64,000 bases of DNA from Vicia villosa (lineage: Eukaryota > Streptophyta > Magnoliopsida > Fabales > Fabaceae), in the NCBI RefSeq assembly GCF_029867415.1, contig NW_026705294.1, positions 372,001 to 436,000 of the forward strand, read 5' to 3'. The position numbers and the translations under genes were made by a program. Every line of letters begins with the position of its first letter. The first letter of the stretch is position 1. The notes beneath the pieces were generated by a model. It was given only the letters and a program-made list of their open reading frames with translations, searched no databases and was not told the origin of the DNA. Positions 33,156-44,641 of the stretch are shown piece by piece.

Positions 33156-35822
33156 TTTGGGTATAAGGCTCGTCTTGTGGCTAAGTGTAACACCCCAAAT
33201 CTACCCCACAATTTAATAGGAAAATCAGAGTACAAAAATCTCAAAACAAACATCACATTTGAGGCGTCACATATATCAACTTAAACAAATCTCATGCACG
33301 CTCATATATAAAGATACATAACACTTATAATGGAGGAATCATACTTCATTAAACATCAACCTTAAATAGTTCATAATATCGCAGCAAAATTCAAAGAACA
33401 ACATAAATCTAAATCATAACATCTTTGACAACCTGGCAATAACTATCCAACATGTCTCAACAAAATGATAACATCAACAAAATCCAACAAGATATAACAA
33501 CGAAATCACAACAAGCAAACATCCCCCAAGTGCTACGTATCAGAGCATAGACACACCGACTCGAGCTATAAGGTAAACGGCTACTCCACGTCGCTACCTG
33601 CACGTTACCAACAAAGGGTAACATTCGAACAGAAGGGGTGAGATATCAAACTGTATAAAGGAACGTATGATAATATTCAAAGCAAGGAAAAGAATCATAC
33701 ATGGTTCACCACTTCTCATCACAAACAACAATGTTATTATCCAAATACAATAACACATTCAATAGCACGACTACATCATCAACACTTCACAACATTCACG
33801 TCATAATCACAAATATTTAAAATGCAACTCAATATGCGACTTGACTTTATGCACATGCATGTGGTACCATTGAAGTAAAACTCCCGTCTCAAACAATTTC
33901 CATTGGGCCGTCTCAAAAAATTTTCACTAGGGCCGTCTCAAACATTTACCATTAAGGTCGTCTCAAACAATGTAATGGATGCGGCTCAGATGATGCACAT
34001 CCACAAACACTTAAACAACATAAGCAACATAAACAACATAAGCAACACGTCATACATCATCTCAAAAAACACCAACTCAATTCCAAGGCAATAACCATAT
34101 CATTACTATCATAGTAATTTACCACATCTCAATCACATCGTCACGGAATACAAGCATACATCACATACAACTTCACAAAACATCTTTAAATTAGTAACGT
34201 ACAATTCAAGAAAAGGATTCAAAAAGATATCAGAAGGTTTTCAAGTCATATCCATTAGAAAACATTAATTAGAGCTTCATGGAGGTTCAAACGGCACTTA
34301 AAAAGGAGTTACAGATCAAAAGATACATCAATACAAAGTTTCCAATTTACAAACCGCGCTATGCGCCCGTAAGCTCGCTACGCACGCTAAGTCAAAACGT
34401 TCGGCGCTAAGCACCTTCGTACCCGCGCGATGCGCGCTACATTCTGCCAAGAAGGTCTGCGCAAACTCAACAGCGCTACGCGCGTTACACCGTGCGACGT
34501 GCCCTGTGCGTTTTCTGTAGAATTTTCTCTACGATGACAGCAAATCCATTACCCCCATTTTCAACCCAAAATCATTTCCAGCTCAGTTTTCATCACGAAA
34601 TTCATGCTTATATCATATATATAACACATAGAATTAATGATAAACATCAAATCATAACACATAAGGTAATTTCATGGATTCTCTTAACATCTCAAAGTTA
34701 GGGTTTCACCAACATTCACATTCACACATTAATTCATAAGTTATTCACATACCCACTCACAATCTTGCATAGAATCATTATCTTAAGGTGAATTAACATA
34801 TCAATTTCATCTCAATTTACAACAAACATTCATGGATACTAGACATAGAATCAAAACCCCACCCTAAACATCATCTTACAATCCCTTATCATGAAAGAAT
34901 CTCACCCTTACCTTAGGCTTTGGATTGAAGACAACTCTACCTTCAATATTAGATTCTCTTCTTCTCTTCACTCTTCTCTCCTTTCTCTTCTTTTCCAAAT
35001 TTTCACAAAATAAGCTTCTAACTCTCTAATTCTCTAAAACCCTTGTTTTTGTTAAACCCTTACTATTTTCTCATTATGCTAATGGGCTCTAATTAGTACC
35101 CCTCAATTACTAACACTAACTTAGGCCCAATAACTAATAGCCTCACTAACTTATATTATTTACTAATAGTTCACAAATAAAATAACATAAAAATCAAATA
35201 AACACATAGTTATCACATAATCCACATAATTGTCAATTAATTCACACAACACACAATAACATAAATAATTAAAGTAAAAACGGGCGCTACACTAAAGGTT
35301 ATACCCAAAAGGAAGGAATTGACTTTAAAGATACTTTCTCTCTAGTTTCATCAAAAGACTCTTTTAGGACAATCATGGCTCTTGTTGCACATTATGATTT
35401 GGAACTCCGTCAAATGGATGTCAAGATGACATTCCTCAATGGCAACATTGATGAAACAATCTATATGGTGAAACCAGAAAACTTTGTGTCAGGAAACACA
35501 AAGAATATGGTTTGCAAATTGACATATTCCATTTATGGATTAAAGCAGACGTCTCGTCAATGGTACCACAAGTTTCATGAAGTAATTATCTCATTTGGTT
35601 TTGAGGTGAATGTTATTGAAGATTGTGTGTATCACAAATTCAATGGGAGCAAGTACATTTTTTTTATCTTATATGTTGATGACATATTGCTTGCCATAAA
35701 TGATATAGGCATGATGTACGAAACGAAGAAACTTCTATCAAGAAATTTTGAAATGAAAGATCTTTGTGATGCCTTCTTTGTATTAGAAATTCAGATACAT
35801 CGAGATTGGTCCCATGGTATTC
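33156..35822 (+). pseudogene. copia-C reverse transcriptase, first part
   Basis: Coding text begins at 33156 (GYKARLVAK), is cut by the solo LTR at 33186-35291 and resumes with GYTQKEGIDFKDTF. From 35375 a 164-codon frame gives LRQMDVKMTFLNGNIDE and a catalytic YVDDI. The Tnt1-like flavour is clear. The frame is then cut at 35822 by the small CACTA. There is no start or complete domain. Confidence 0.8.
33186..35291. mobile_element. solo LTR of a Ty3/gypsy-type element
   Basis: The 2106-bp insert starts TGTAACACCCC and ends GGGCGCTACA, flanked by CTAAG/CTAAA (33181-33185 and 35292-35296). TGTAACACCC with an inverted TACA end is typical of several plant gypsy LTRs. No coding text is present. 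The GC-rich centre with alternating CGCTA/GCGC phrases (34350-34500) stands out from the AT-rich rest. A lone LTR with a target duplication implies LTR-LTR recombination. Confidence 0.78.
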
Positions 35823-37395
35823 CGCTACAAGAAAAAACGCGTTTAGCCAGAGGTTTAACCCCTCACTAATGTAAAAAACCCCTCACAAATCTTAAATTTG
35901 CGAGGGGGCGGCTCCCCTAGGTAAAACAAGGGTCGCAAATACATTGCGTGGGGCTTACCACCTAGCTAATTAGCTTGGGGTTTTCCTCCTCGCTAAATGC
36001 AAGCACTAGTTCTACTTTTGCAGTCTCACATACGTAGGCGCAAATAGGTGTCACAGAGTGGTGCAGTGTGTTAGTGCTTAGCTTGGGGCTAAGCCCCTGC
36101 AAATTTCATGCGTTTTGGATTTTAGTGAGGAGTTAAACCCCTCACCGATTGTAGTGTTGTTTTTATAATAATATATCTTTATTTATTATAATTATAATTA
36201 CTTGTTATTAATATAATAAATATATATAATGTTTTAATTATTGTTGGGAATATTAGATGATTTTCAAAATCAATAAATATACTATTTATTAATATTAATT
36301 TTAAAAATATTTTATTTTAAAAAAATACTTTTAAAAAAATAAATTATTTATAGTATATAAATGTAATAAATATTAATTTCCAAAATATAAATATACATTT
36401 TTTAAAGTATATAAAAATATACCTTTTTTAAAAATAAATAACACAAATCTACTAAATTTACTAGAGGAACGAAAGAAAATCAACATACAACAGGCGAGGG
36501 ATATAGCGACATGAATATATACTACTTTCAAAATTTTCAAAAACATATACCGCTTTAAAGAATATAATGCTTTCAAGAATATACCGCTTTAAAAAAATTT
36601 CACATAGTCATAGCAACCACACATATATTTACAACTATCACAAACTATTATATTTTACCTTAAAAAAAAATTGCACCTGAAATAAATTGATAAATTTGCT
36701 GCAAAATTTGAAGCTTTACTCCAAAATTTTACTCCACTAAAGAAACTAATTGATACATGAAACCCAAACATTAAAAAAATAACATTATAATTAACTCAAA
36801 ATAAAGTAAATATAAAATTGAATCATTGAAATAAAATAATTACTTGATATTTTTGATATAATAGTTGATAGAATAAGAGTGTGAATTTGATTGTTGTTGA
36901 GAGGAAGAAGAAAAAAATGTGAAGAGAAAATGGTTTTCAGAATTTTAATGAAAGCTTAGAGGAAGAAGAGATGTAATATACTAGATTGGGAGGGGTGGGT
37001 AATAAATGTAGTTGTTGATGGGGCTCCCCTAGCAAATTGAACTCTCATAAATGGTGAGGGGAAGCCCCTCACAAATGTGACGTTTTGAAAACACAAATTT
37101 ATCTTTTCAATTTGCTTGGGGTTACACTTGGCAAATGTCTACTTTATCTCACCATTGATAAAATAGTGCTTTACCTTTTTAGTTGCTTGGGGTACCCCTC
37201 GCAATGTATTTTTTAAAAAATACAAAATTTCCCCTTTCTAATATTTCCGAGGGATAAACCTATACAACATAATTTATTTTTATTTTTTTAAAGTTTGTGC
37301 ATTGCGAGGGGGTTAACCCCAAGCAACGTTATTTTTTAGTTAGGGGCTTTACCCCTGGAAAATATCCCTGGCTATACAAAAGATTTTTTGTAGTG
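35823..37395. mobile_element. small non-autonomous CACTA element
   Basis: The left end CGCTACAAGAAAA (one change from CACTACAAG) and right end TTTTTTGTAGTG are inverted, and TTC flanks both sides (35820-35822 and 37396-37398). Subterminal repeats of the type CCCCTCGCAAAT / GCGAGGGG occur many times within the first and last 250 bp, on both strands. The centre is AT-rich without frames. Confidence 0.85.
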
Positions 37396-38111
37396 TTCTA
37401 TGATTATCATAAAGGAGCTATATCGAAAAGGTACTTAAAAGGTTTGACATGCATGAATGTAAAACAAGGGATACTTCAATCGCTAAGGAAGACACATTTA
37501 GTCTTAGCCAGTGCCAAAAAGGAAACTTAGAAATTCAACTAATGCACAAGATTCCTTATGTGTCGGTTGTAGGAAGTCTGATGTATGCCCAAGTATGTAC
37601 GCGTTTGGATATTGTGTTCATAGTTGAGATGTTAGGCATATATTTGATCAATCCATGAATGGGTCATTGGAAAGGAGGCAAAAAGGTTATGAGGTATTTA
37701 AAAAGAACAAAAGATTATATGCTCACAAATAGGAGGTCGGACCGGTTGGAGATCACTAGATATTCTGACTTAGATTTTGAGGGATGCCAAGTTAGTAAAA
37801 GATTCACTTCAAACTATATCTACATATTGGCTGGTGGTACAATTTCTTGGCACAATGTCAAGCAAACTCTTATTGCTTCATCCACCATGGAAGCAGAATT
37901 TATTACATGTTTTGAAGCATTCAACTATGATATTTGGCTGAGGAACCTAGTCACTGGACTGCAAATTGTGGAAGAAATTGAAAGACCACTTAAGTTATAT
38001 TGTAACAATAAACCAGTCGTCCTATACTCCAACAATAATAGGAGTTCTACTAAGTCAAAATATATTGACATAAAGTTCATAGTTGTTAAGGAAAGAGTAC
38101 AAAATGGATAG
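37396..38111 (+). pseudogene. copia-C reverse transcriptase end and RNase H
   Basis: The frames read IPYVSVVGSLMYAQVCTRLD, then RYLKRTKDYML, RSDRLEITRYSDLDFEGC and STMEAEFITCFEA, which is the connection and RNase H of a Tnt1-like copia element. A stop at 37656-37658 and a frameshift near 37450 break it. The 3' LTR begins at 38664 after about 500 bp of non-coding DNA. Confidence 0.8.
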
Positions 38112-38663
38112 ATTTCCATATAACCACTTAAGGACAAATGATCATGATAGCAAGTCCTCTTACAAAATGTCTTCCCCCTAAGGTCTTTCATGAGCACAAT
38201 GCTTACATTAATATTTTATAGTTGGAGGAATATTTAGTTTATTGGGAGTTAGTCATTTATGAATTTTATGTTATATATTTGGTATTATATATGCATACTT
38301 TGTTTTTCAATATTTTGGTTTATTAAGTTTGACATTAGGCTATTTATACTTCGTATAATAAAATTATTGAATGATCTCACAAAAGTAAAGTAGGACCCGT
38401 TGAAAATTGACATGTACATGCTAACTTCATGTGATTTTCATGCTACACATTTCATGACGAATCTATGTTATTTAGTTATGTCACTATTGGTTATCACTGA
38501 TGGGTTTTAGTTATGATCAACATAACGAAAATCACTTGGGTTTTATATAGTGGTATGACTAATGGACGAGATAATTTGGATATGCTTGAAATATATAATG
38601 AAAAAATTTGAGCTCATAAAGTCTAACATGTGTGTAAAGTTACATATGTGACCAGTGGAGGAT

Positions 38664-40240
38664 TGTTAGAGTTTTGTGTCACAGATGTAATGTTACATGT
38701 TAGGGTCATTATTTAACTAGCAAAAATTAAAGTGGTCTAATTGATATTAAGTCTGGCTAAGGAGATATGTGTAGGGGTGTCAACAGGGCAGAGAATGTCC
38801 GGAGGATGCTTCCCCGCCCCCCCCCCCCCCCCAATTTTTCCCCCGTCCCCGATCACCGCCACGGGAGAACAGTTTTCTCCATCTCCATTCCCTCGGATTC
38901 CCACGGAGATTGAATCTTAAGAAAATTTCTATACTTTTAGATCAAAAATAAGTCTAACACTAGTATTTCATTATTTTTTTTCTTTTAAAAAAACACATAA
39001 ATTTTACATCTTTCTTTTTTGTTTTAAATAAAAACACGTCTTGTATCAAAAATTAAAATAAATGTAAAACCACTTATAGTTGTTAACAATTTTTTTCTAT
39101 AATTTTTTTTTCATTTTTTAATATACTACTTTTTTTTTATAAAAAAATGTAAAATTATATTATTATATGCTATATAATATATAAAATATAAACATTTAAT
39201 AGTATGTTCGGGGTTGGAGAATCTGCAGGCATGAGGTTACTTCCCTGATCACCGTTCTAAAATATCATCGGAGGAATTTTTCCCTACATCCTCATTCCCG
39301 CAGGAAAAAAATTCTCCAACTTTGGAGTTTCGAAAAAATAATCTCCATGTGGATCTCCATTAACAGATGTAATTGACATTCCTACATGTCATGAAAGGAT
39401 ATTGTGTAGATACATGAGTCAATATCTAATTTGATGAGGGGTCATATTAGAATACTGAAAACTAAGAAATGACCTTACGGTTATTTATATGGGTTATGGT
39501 CCCACTTTGTAGAGGAGTTGACAAAACACAGTTTATCAGGATTCTCTCTTCATCCCCATCAGAAGAGATTCAAGGAACTCTATAAATCGGAATATCACAT
39601 ACCCGCAAATCTTCAACAATTTTAATGGCAAACGCAGATACACTTCCGTTTTCATTCTCATATTAAATTCTAGTATGAGTTTAAGGCATGCAAGTCGATG
39701 ACATATTTGACTCGTAGGAATTAGTTTAGAGTTATCTTATTGATTTCTATATTGATAGAAATCATAAGGTTATGAACGGATCTAAAATTTATTACTCTCC
39801 CATTTATGCAGACGCATAGAGGGATGTGTTTCTACCCATAATGGTGTGAGAGAGAAAGTCAAAAGAGGGTGGCAATGTTCTCCAGAGTAATAGGCAAAGT
39901 AACTACTCATTTTCCACGTTCCTGAGAGAGGAAAGTGTTGTTACTACTCTTTTAGGTTGTAACACTCAATTTACTTTGAAAATACGGTATACAAAACTTC
40001 TCACCATTCCTTAACATAACACTAACTCTAAAAACTTCTAGCAACTCTACATCATAAGGATTTGTCACGCATTATACTTTTAACAAATACAAGTTTCCTC
40101 ATCATAATTTCTTGCTCAATTTTTAAGGAGTTTAGGGTTTCTAATTTCTGCAATATATGTAAGATAATAACATTGATGACTCAAGTTGGGATTATTTGAG
40201 ATGTCTCGAATATTGAATGAATTTTAATTAAGATTTGGAT
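38664..40240 (+). repeat. 3' LTR of copia-C (with insert)
   Basis: It starts TGTTAGAGTTTTGTGTC right after the purine-rich GTGGAGGAT, in line with a polypurine tract. Without the insert at 38772-39384 it is about 960 bp and collinear with the 5' LTR. Confidence 0.8.
38772..39384. mobile_element. hAT-like MITE in the copia-C 3' LTR
   Basis: The insert is recognised because the 5' LTR lacks it. Its ends are inverted (TAGGGGTGTCAA and TTGACATTCCTA). The interior has a run of about 15 C (near 38817-38831) and paired GGGGA/TCCCC phrases. The target duplication is decayed (ATATGTGT against ACATGTCA), so the hAT label rests mainly on the TAGGGGTGTC-type end. Confidence 0.68.
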
Positions 40241-42560
40241 AATTTTTCTTCAAATTGTGAAAATTTATGAGATTAATTTCTTTTTACATGGAGGAAACAA
40301 AATCAGTGTGCATATTTTCTGAAGAAGGGGAGATTTTTCTGGAGGAAACATTAATATTCTATTTATTTCTTGGATAGTATTTTTTTAAGCTCCTCTTGGT
40401 TTAAATCTTCTATTGATTTTTTTTTTTTTCCTTTTTCTGTTAAATATATTTTTAACGCACTGCAAATAACTAATAGTAGCTTTGGTGTTAAAATATCTAA
40501 TTGAAATTATTGTTGGCTTAGTAATATATTTATATGTCAGTTATTTGTTTAAAAAGTCCACATTGCAAGAGTATTTCTTTTTACGCTTACTTTTTCAATG
40601 CATGATTAAAGGATAGATGCAAAGTATATCTTGATTTATATTGATATCAACTTAAGTGTTTTAATTATCCAATCGCATTAAAATGTTGTATCAGTCAAAG
40701 GAAAATATCGAATTTAGTTTTATTGAATGTTGATAAATAAATAGAATACAATGGTAAGTGCAAAATATATATTGTTTTACGTTGTTATCGTAAGTGTTTT
40801 ACTATCTATTATTTAACTACATAAAAATATTGTATCCACAAATTATAATATTGTTCCGTCTTATGCATTATTTATCAACGTATGTTGAACGTAAGGTTGA
40901 TTACTTCAACAAAAAAATGAAGTTGGTTTTAATTATAAATTTTCAGATATATGTCCATTGTATCTTTTAAAATAGTTTTTAGAAAACAAGAGTATAATAA
41001 TGAACGTACATTAATTCAATAAAAGAAATACTAATGTGCTAACTCATGCAATAAATTTTTAAAATATTAATGTAATTTGGTGAAACACACATTTTCATTG
41101 ATTTTCAGTGTAAAAGTATTTTATACTCAGGTTAATAGGTGTTTTCTTTTATATTTGTAAAACTTTATTTCTAAATTGTTTATTTCGCTTAAAAAATTTT
41201 ATACTTAAATCAATTTTAATAGAGTTACAAAGATTTAAAAAATAAAATTAGTTAAAAACATAGAAATAAAATTCATCATAAACATATCTTAATTCAAATA
41301 ATTTATATAATTAGATTTTGAAAAATAATTAAAATTTTACAAATATATAATATATTTATTTCATAATAGTAATTGTGATAATATTAGCTAACCGTTAGTG
41401 TTCTCGATATATACATGTTGGAGTAGTGAGTGTTAATGTTTAAAGTGGTGGTTTTTAGTGGTTGAAATAGTGATTAAAGTAATAGTCAATGATGGTGACT
41501 AGTGGATAAAATAGTGGTTAGACTGATAATAGGTGGTGCACTTAGTAGTGACCAATAGTGGTCAAGTTCGAGATCAGAGATGGATGAAGTGGTGATCAAC
41601 CGTTGTTAAAAGGATGATCAAAGATAGTCTAGATGATAGTTAGTAGTGGTTGACATTAGTCAGAATGGTAGTTGGAGTAGTAGCCGATATCTATTGATTG
41701 TAATGTTTTTGCTTTAAAAGAAAAACATAAATATTAAACTTACTTTTTTGGTCTAGAGATTTTGTGTAAAACTGTTTTGAAATTAAGTAAGAAAATACTA
41801 CTAAAAAAATGACATTTGATAAACAATTTTAACATCAGGTATAAAAATATAAGATGTGAAAAATATTTATGAAGCGATTTTACATCAGCTTAAATAACAA
41901 ATTGATGTGAAAAAAATTGAATTTAGTGATTTTACATCAGGTATTTAATTCAAATGATGGAAAAACAAATGCGGTGGCAAACTTGTAAATAAAATGAAAT
42001 TGGATTATAAGGGCTTTCCCATCGGGCCATAGCAAAACCGATGGGAAATCTCTGGCAAACTTGGACCTTTACATCGGACTATAGATGAACCGATGGAAAA
42101 AGTAGCAAACGTTGGGCTTTTAAAACATCAAACTCATTTAACCCAAATAAATATTCGTTTTGAAGTTGACCGTTAAAACTAAAAATTAAAAATTAAAAAC
42201 TCATAACTACTACAATGGACCCTATTTTGTTAGAAATCTTTTTTGTTGAAATTTTCCCATACTTTTAGACATGCACAAGGTCCTTACTCAAATAATAACG
42301 AAATTTACCAAGATCTTTATCTTCTATTAATAAGAACGATGTTGTTTCAACAAAAGTATTCTTTATTGATCACTACTATGTATGACAATATCATTTAATA
42401 AGATAAATACATCAATTAGATGAGTAAGGATAAAAAAAAATATGGCTAGCTTCACTACGAATTCTATCAAACATGCAATATTTTATTTGCTAAACATGCT
42501 TGAGAATACTATGTAAGACCATTAGGAGACATATGTAGCACACATACCATAATAGATGAC
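40241..42560. other. AT-rich intergenic DNA, no gene seen
   Basis: No frame of interest. From about 41440 to 41690 there is a degenerate AGTGGT(T/C)A-rich stretch. From 41810 to 42130 the phrase TTTTACATCAG/TTTACATCGG recurs at least five times after an ACTACTAAAAAAATG start, which resembles the subterminal region of a decayed CACTA element, but no second end was found. Confidence 0.4.
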
Positions 42561-42705
42561 TCTCCTTTCACAACAAACTTTGATGGTCGCTTCATATATA
42601 CTTTCTCTTCAAAATCACCATGCAAAAAATAGTTGTTGATGTCAAGTTTGATTCCAAGTGAGAAAGTATCATTGTAACCCAATCCAAAAGTGTAAGTGTA
42701 TTTAT
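42560..42705 (-). pseudogene. older minus-strand copia fragment, left of copia-B
   Basis: Read on the minus strand, frames give GLGYNDTFSLGIKLDINNYF, then LHGDFEEKVYMKRP, which is copia reverse transcriptase. Its upstream neighbour in the same gene (LFEACLVVKGF) lies at 47937-48000, on the other side of copia-B, so copia-B landed inside this fragment. Confidence 0.65.
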
Positions 42706-43034
42706 TGAGATTTATTAAGGTTTATGGCATATTTTGCTTTATCTTCCACTGGTGGAAGTTATTGTTATTATTGCACAATTATAGATTTATCAGTTTATGG
42801 CATATTTTGCTCTATCTTTCACTGGTGGAGGTTAGTGTTATTATTGCACAATTATGTGTTGTTTTTGGCTGTTGCAGTTGCCTTATATTTAGGAGTCATT
42901 TATGATTGGAATTCTGAAGATTAGTAGATTTTGTAACAGATTGTAAACAGGTAGTCTTGTAATGTGTATATATAGTGACTCTAAAGAATGAATAGATAGA
43001 GATTTCACATGTTACATCTGTGGTGAATTTAACA
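42706..43034 (+). repeat. 5' LTR of copia-B
   Basis: It contains two tandem copies of a unit of about 70 bp (GTTTATGGCATATTTTGCT ... ATTATTGCACAATTAT), so the upstream part of the promoter region is duplicated. A TATATATAGTGACTC stretch near 42967 may be the TATA box. Confidence 0.9.
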
Positions 43035-43046
43035 TGGTATCAGAGC
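43035..43046 (+). promoter_or_regulatory. primer binding site of copia-B
   Basis: TGGTATCAGAGC is the standard match to the 3' end of plant initiator Met tRNA and abuts the 5' LTR. Confidence 0.92.
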
Positions 43047-43114
43047 TAGGGAATATCCTAGGGAAAATTAAATACATATTTTTTCTTCTTCCATATCAAG
43101 CACCATAAGAGATT

Positions 43115-44641
43115 ATGGCTGATAACAGTGATAATGATGAGAAGAACGTTGGTGACAAAAGTGGTAATAAGGAGAAGAAGGTGGATTTGGTGTTTTTTCT
43201 CGGCACCAATGACAATCCCAGCAACGTGATCACACCAATACAACTGCGTGGCCCGAATTATGACGAATGGGCAAGGGCAATTCGAACCTCGTTGCAAGCG
43301 AAGCGAAAATACGGTTTTGTGGAAGGGAAAGTCCCAAAACCAACAACACCTGAGAAATTGGAAGACTGGACTGCAGTGCCGTCGATGCTCATTGCGTGGC
43401 TGCTAAACACGAGCGAGCCATCATTGCGCTCTACTCTTTCTTATTATGATGATTCACAATCCTTGTGGACACATCTCAAGCAACGATTTTGTGTTGTGAA
43501 TGGTACTCGTATATGCCAATTAAAGGCATCACTAGGAGAATGCAAGCAAGGCAAAGGTGAAGAGGTGTCGGCCTACTTCGGTCGTCTGTCTCGTGTATGG
43601 GACGAACTTATGACTTATGTCAAAAAGCCAAATTGCAAATATGAAGGGTGTACCTGTGACATCAACCAACAAGTGATTGATTTGAGTGCAGAAGATTATC
43701 TGCATCATTTTCTTATGGGCCTTGATGGGGTTTATGCGACGATTCGCTCAAATTTGCTTTCTCAAAATCCATTACCAAATATTGATCAAGCATATCAGCG
43801 AGTTGTTCAAGACGAGAGGCTGTTGCAAGGAGAATCTTCAATTCATCGAAACCGTGACAATGTCATGGCTTTTAAAGCTACAGCTGATATGCGAGGTAAA
43901 TCTAAACTTGTGGACAATTCTGAAAAATTTTGTCCTCACTGCAACAGAGAAGGACACGACGAACGCTCATGTTTTCAGCTTCATGGATTCCCCGAGTGGT
44001 GGGGGGACCGTCCTCGTGGTGGTCGTGGACCGGGTCATGGCAGAGACACATTAGGCCGTTCTGGAGGGCGTGGCAGAGGCACCTATAACACACCTATGCG
44101 CGCCAACAAAGCCACAACAAGTAGTTGTAGCAGCGGTGGTAATGGTGGACAGTCTCATGCACCACCACACTCAAGTGAGGCAGCAGGTATATCAGGAATT
44201 ACCCCGACACAATGGCAACAAATTCTCGACGCTTTGAATATTTCCAAAACTAAAGATCGCCTCCATGGTAAGAATAACATTTCCTGGATTATTGACACGG
44301 GAGCTTCACACCATGTGACAAGAAATTTCTCTTGTATGATTAATGTAAAAAATATTAGAAATACACCGGTAGGATTGCCAGATGGGAAAGATGTTGCAGC
44401 TATAAAGGAGGGCAGTTTGATTTTGGATAGTGGATTGCGGCTCAATAATGTTCTTTTGGTGCCTCAATTAAATTGCAACTTAATTTCTGTAACTCAACTA
44501 ATCGATGACTCCGATTGTATCGTTCAAATTACTAATACATTGTGTGTAATACAGGACCGGATGACGAGGAAGTTGATTGGAGTGGGTGAACGGATCGATG
44601 GACTCTACTTTTTTAGGGTGTTCCGAAGGTGCATGCCTTGA
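43115..44641 (+). CDS. copia-B gag and protease (first open part of gag-pol)
   Basis: A 508-codon frame starts at the first ATG after the primer site. It carries the copia gag N-terminal motif (PIQLRGPNYDEWARAI), the UBN2 gag domain, a CCHC knuckle (CPHCNREGHDERSC, about residue 272) and the aspartic protease (IIDTGASHH, about residue 392). The frame ends prematurely at 44639-44641 because a base is missing near 44618 in a short G run. Integrase continues in the next frame with no gap in the alignment. Confidence 0.88.
   Translation: MADNSDNDEKNVGDKSGNKEKKVDLVFFLGTNDNPSNVITPIQLRGPNYDEWARAIRTSLQAKRKYGFVEGKVPKPTTPEKLEDWTAVPSMLIAWLLNTSEPSLRSTLSYYDDSQSLWTHLKQRFCVVNGTRICQLKASLGECKQGKGEEVSAYFGRLSRVWDELMTYVKKPNCKYEGCTCDINQQVIDLSAEDYLHHFLMGLDGVYATIRSNLLSQNPLPNIDQAYQRVVQDERLLQGESSIHRNRDNVMAFKATADMRGKSKLVDNSEKFCPHCNREGHDERSCFQLHGFPEWWGDRPRGGRGPGHGRDTLGRSGGRGRGTYNTPMRANKATTSSCSSGGNGGQSHAPPHSSEAAGISGITPTQWQQILDALNISKTKDRLHGKNNISWIIDTGASHHVTRNFSCMINVKNIRNTPVGLPDGKDVAAIKEGSLILDSGLRLNNVLLVPQLNCNLISVTQLIDDSDCIVQITNTLCVIQDRMTRKLIGVGERIDGLYFFRVFRRCMP

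Larger units (their letters stand above)
32136..40240 (+). mobile_element. old Ty1/copia element with three guests (copia-C)
   Basis: Two long related LTR regions (32136-33155 and 38664-40240 less its insert) bracket a plus-strand pol remnant. The remnant is read in three pieces because a solo gypsy LTR (33186-35291) and a small CACTA (35823-37395) split it. A hAT-like MITE (38772-39384) sits in the 3' LTR. Gag, protease, integrase and the primer site are absent: the 5' LTR is followed almost at once by reverse transcriptase text (GYKARLVAK). The LTRs differ at many positions, so this is an old insertion. The flanking TGTAT (32131-32135) may be half of a target duplication; the other half was not identified. 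Confidence 0.8.

Noticed and set aside
41440..41690. AGTGGTTA-rich stretch as a coding Val/Ser repeat or satellite
   Set aside because: The period is irregular and no frame is sustained.
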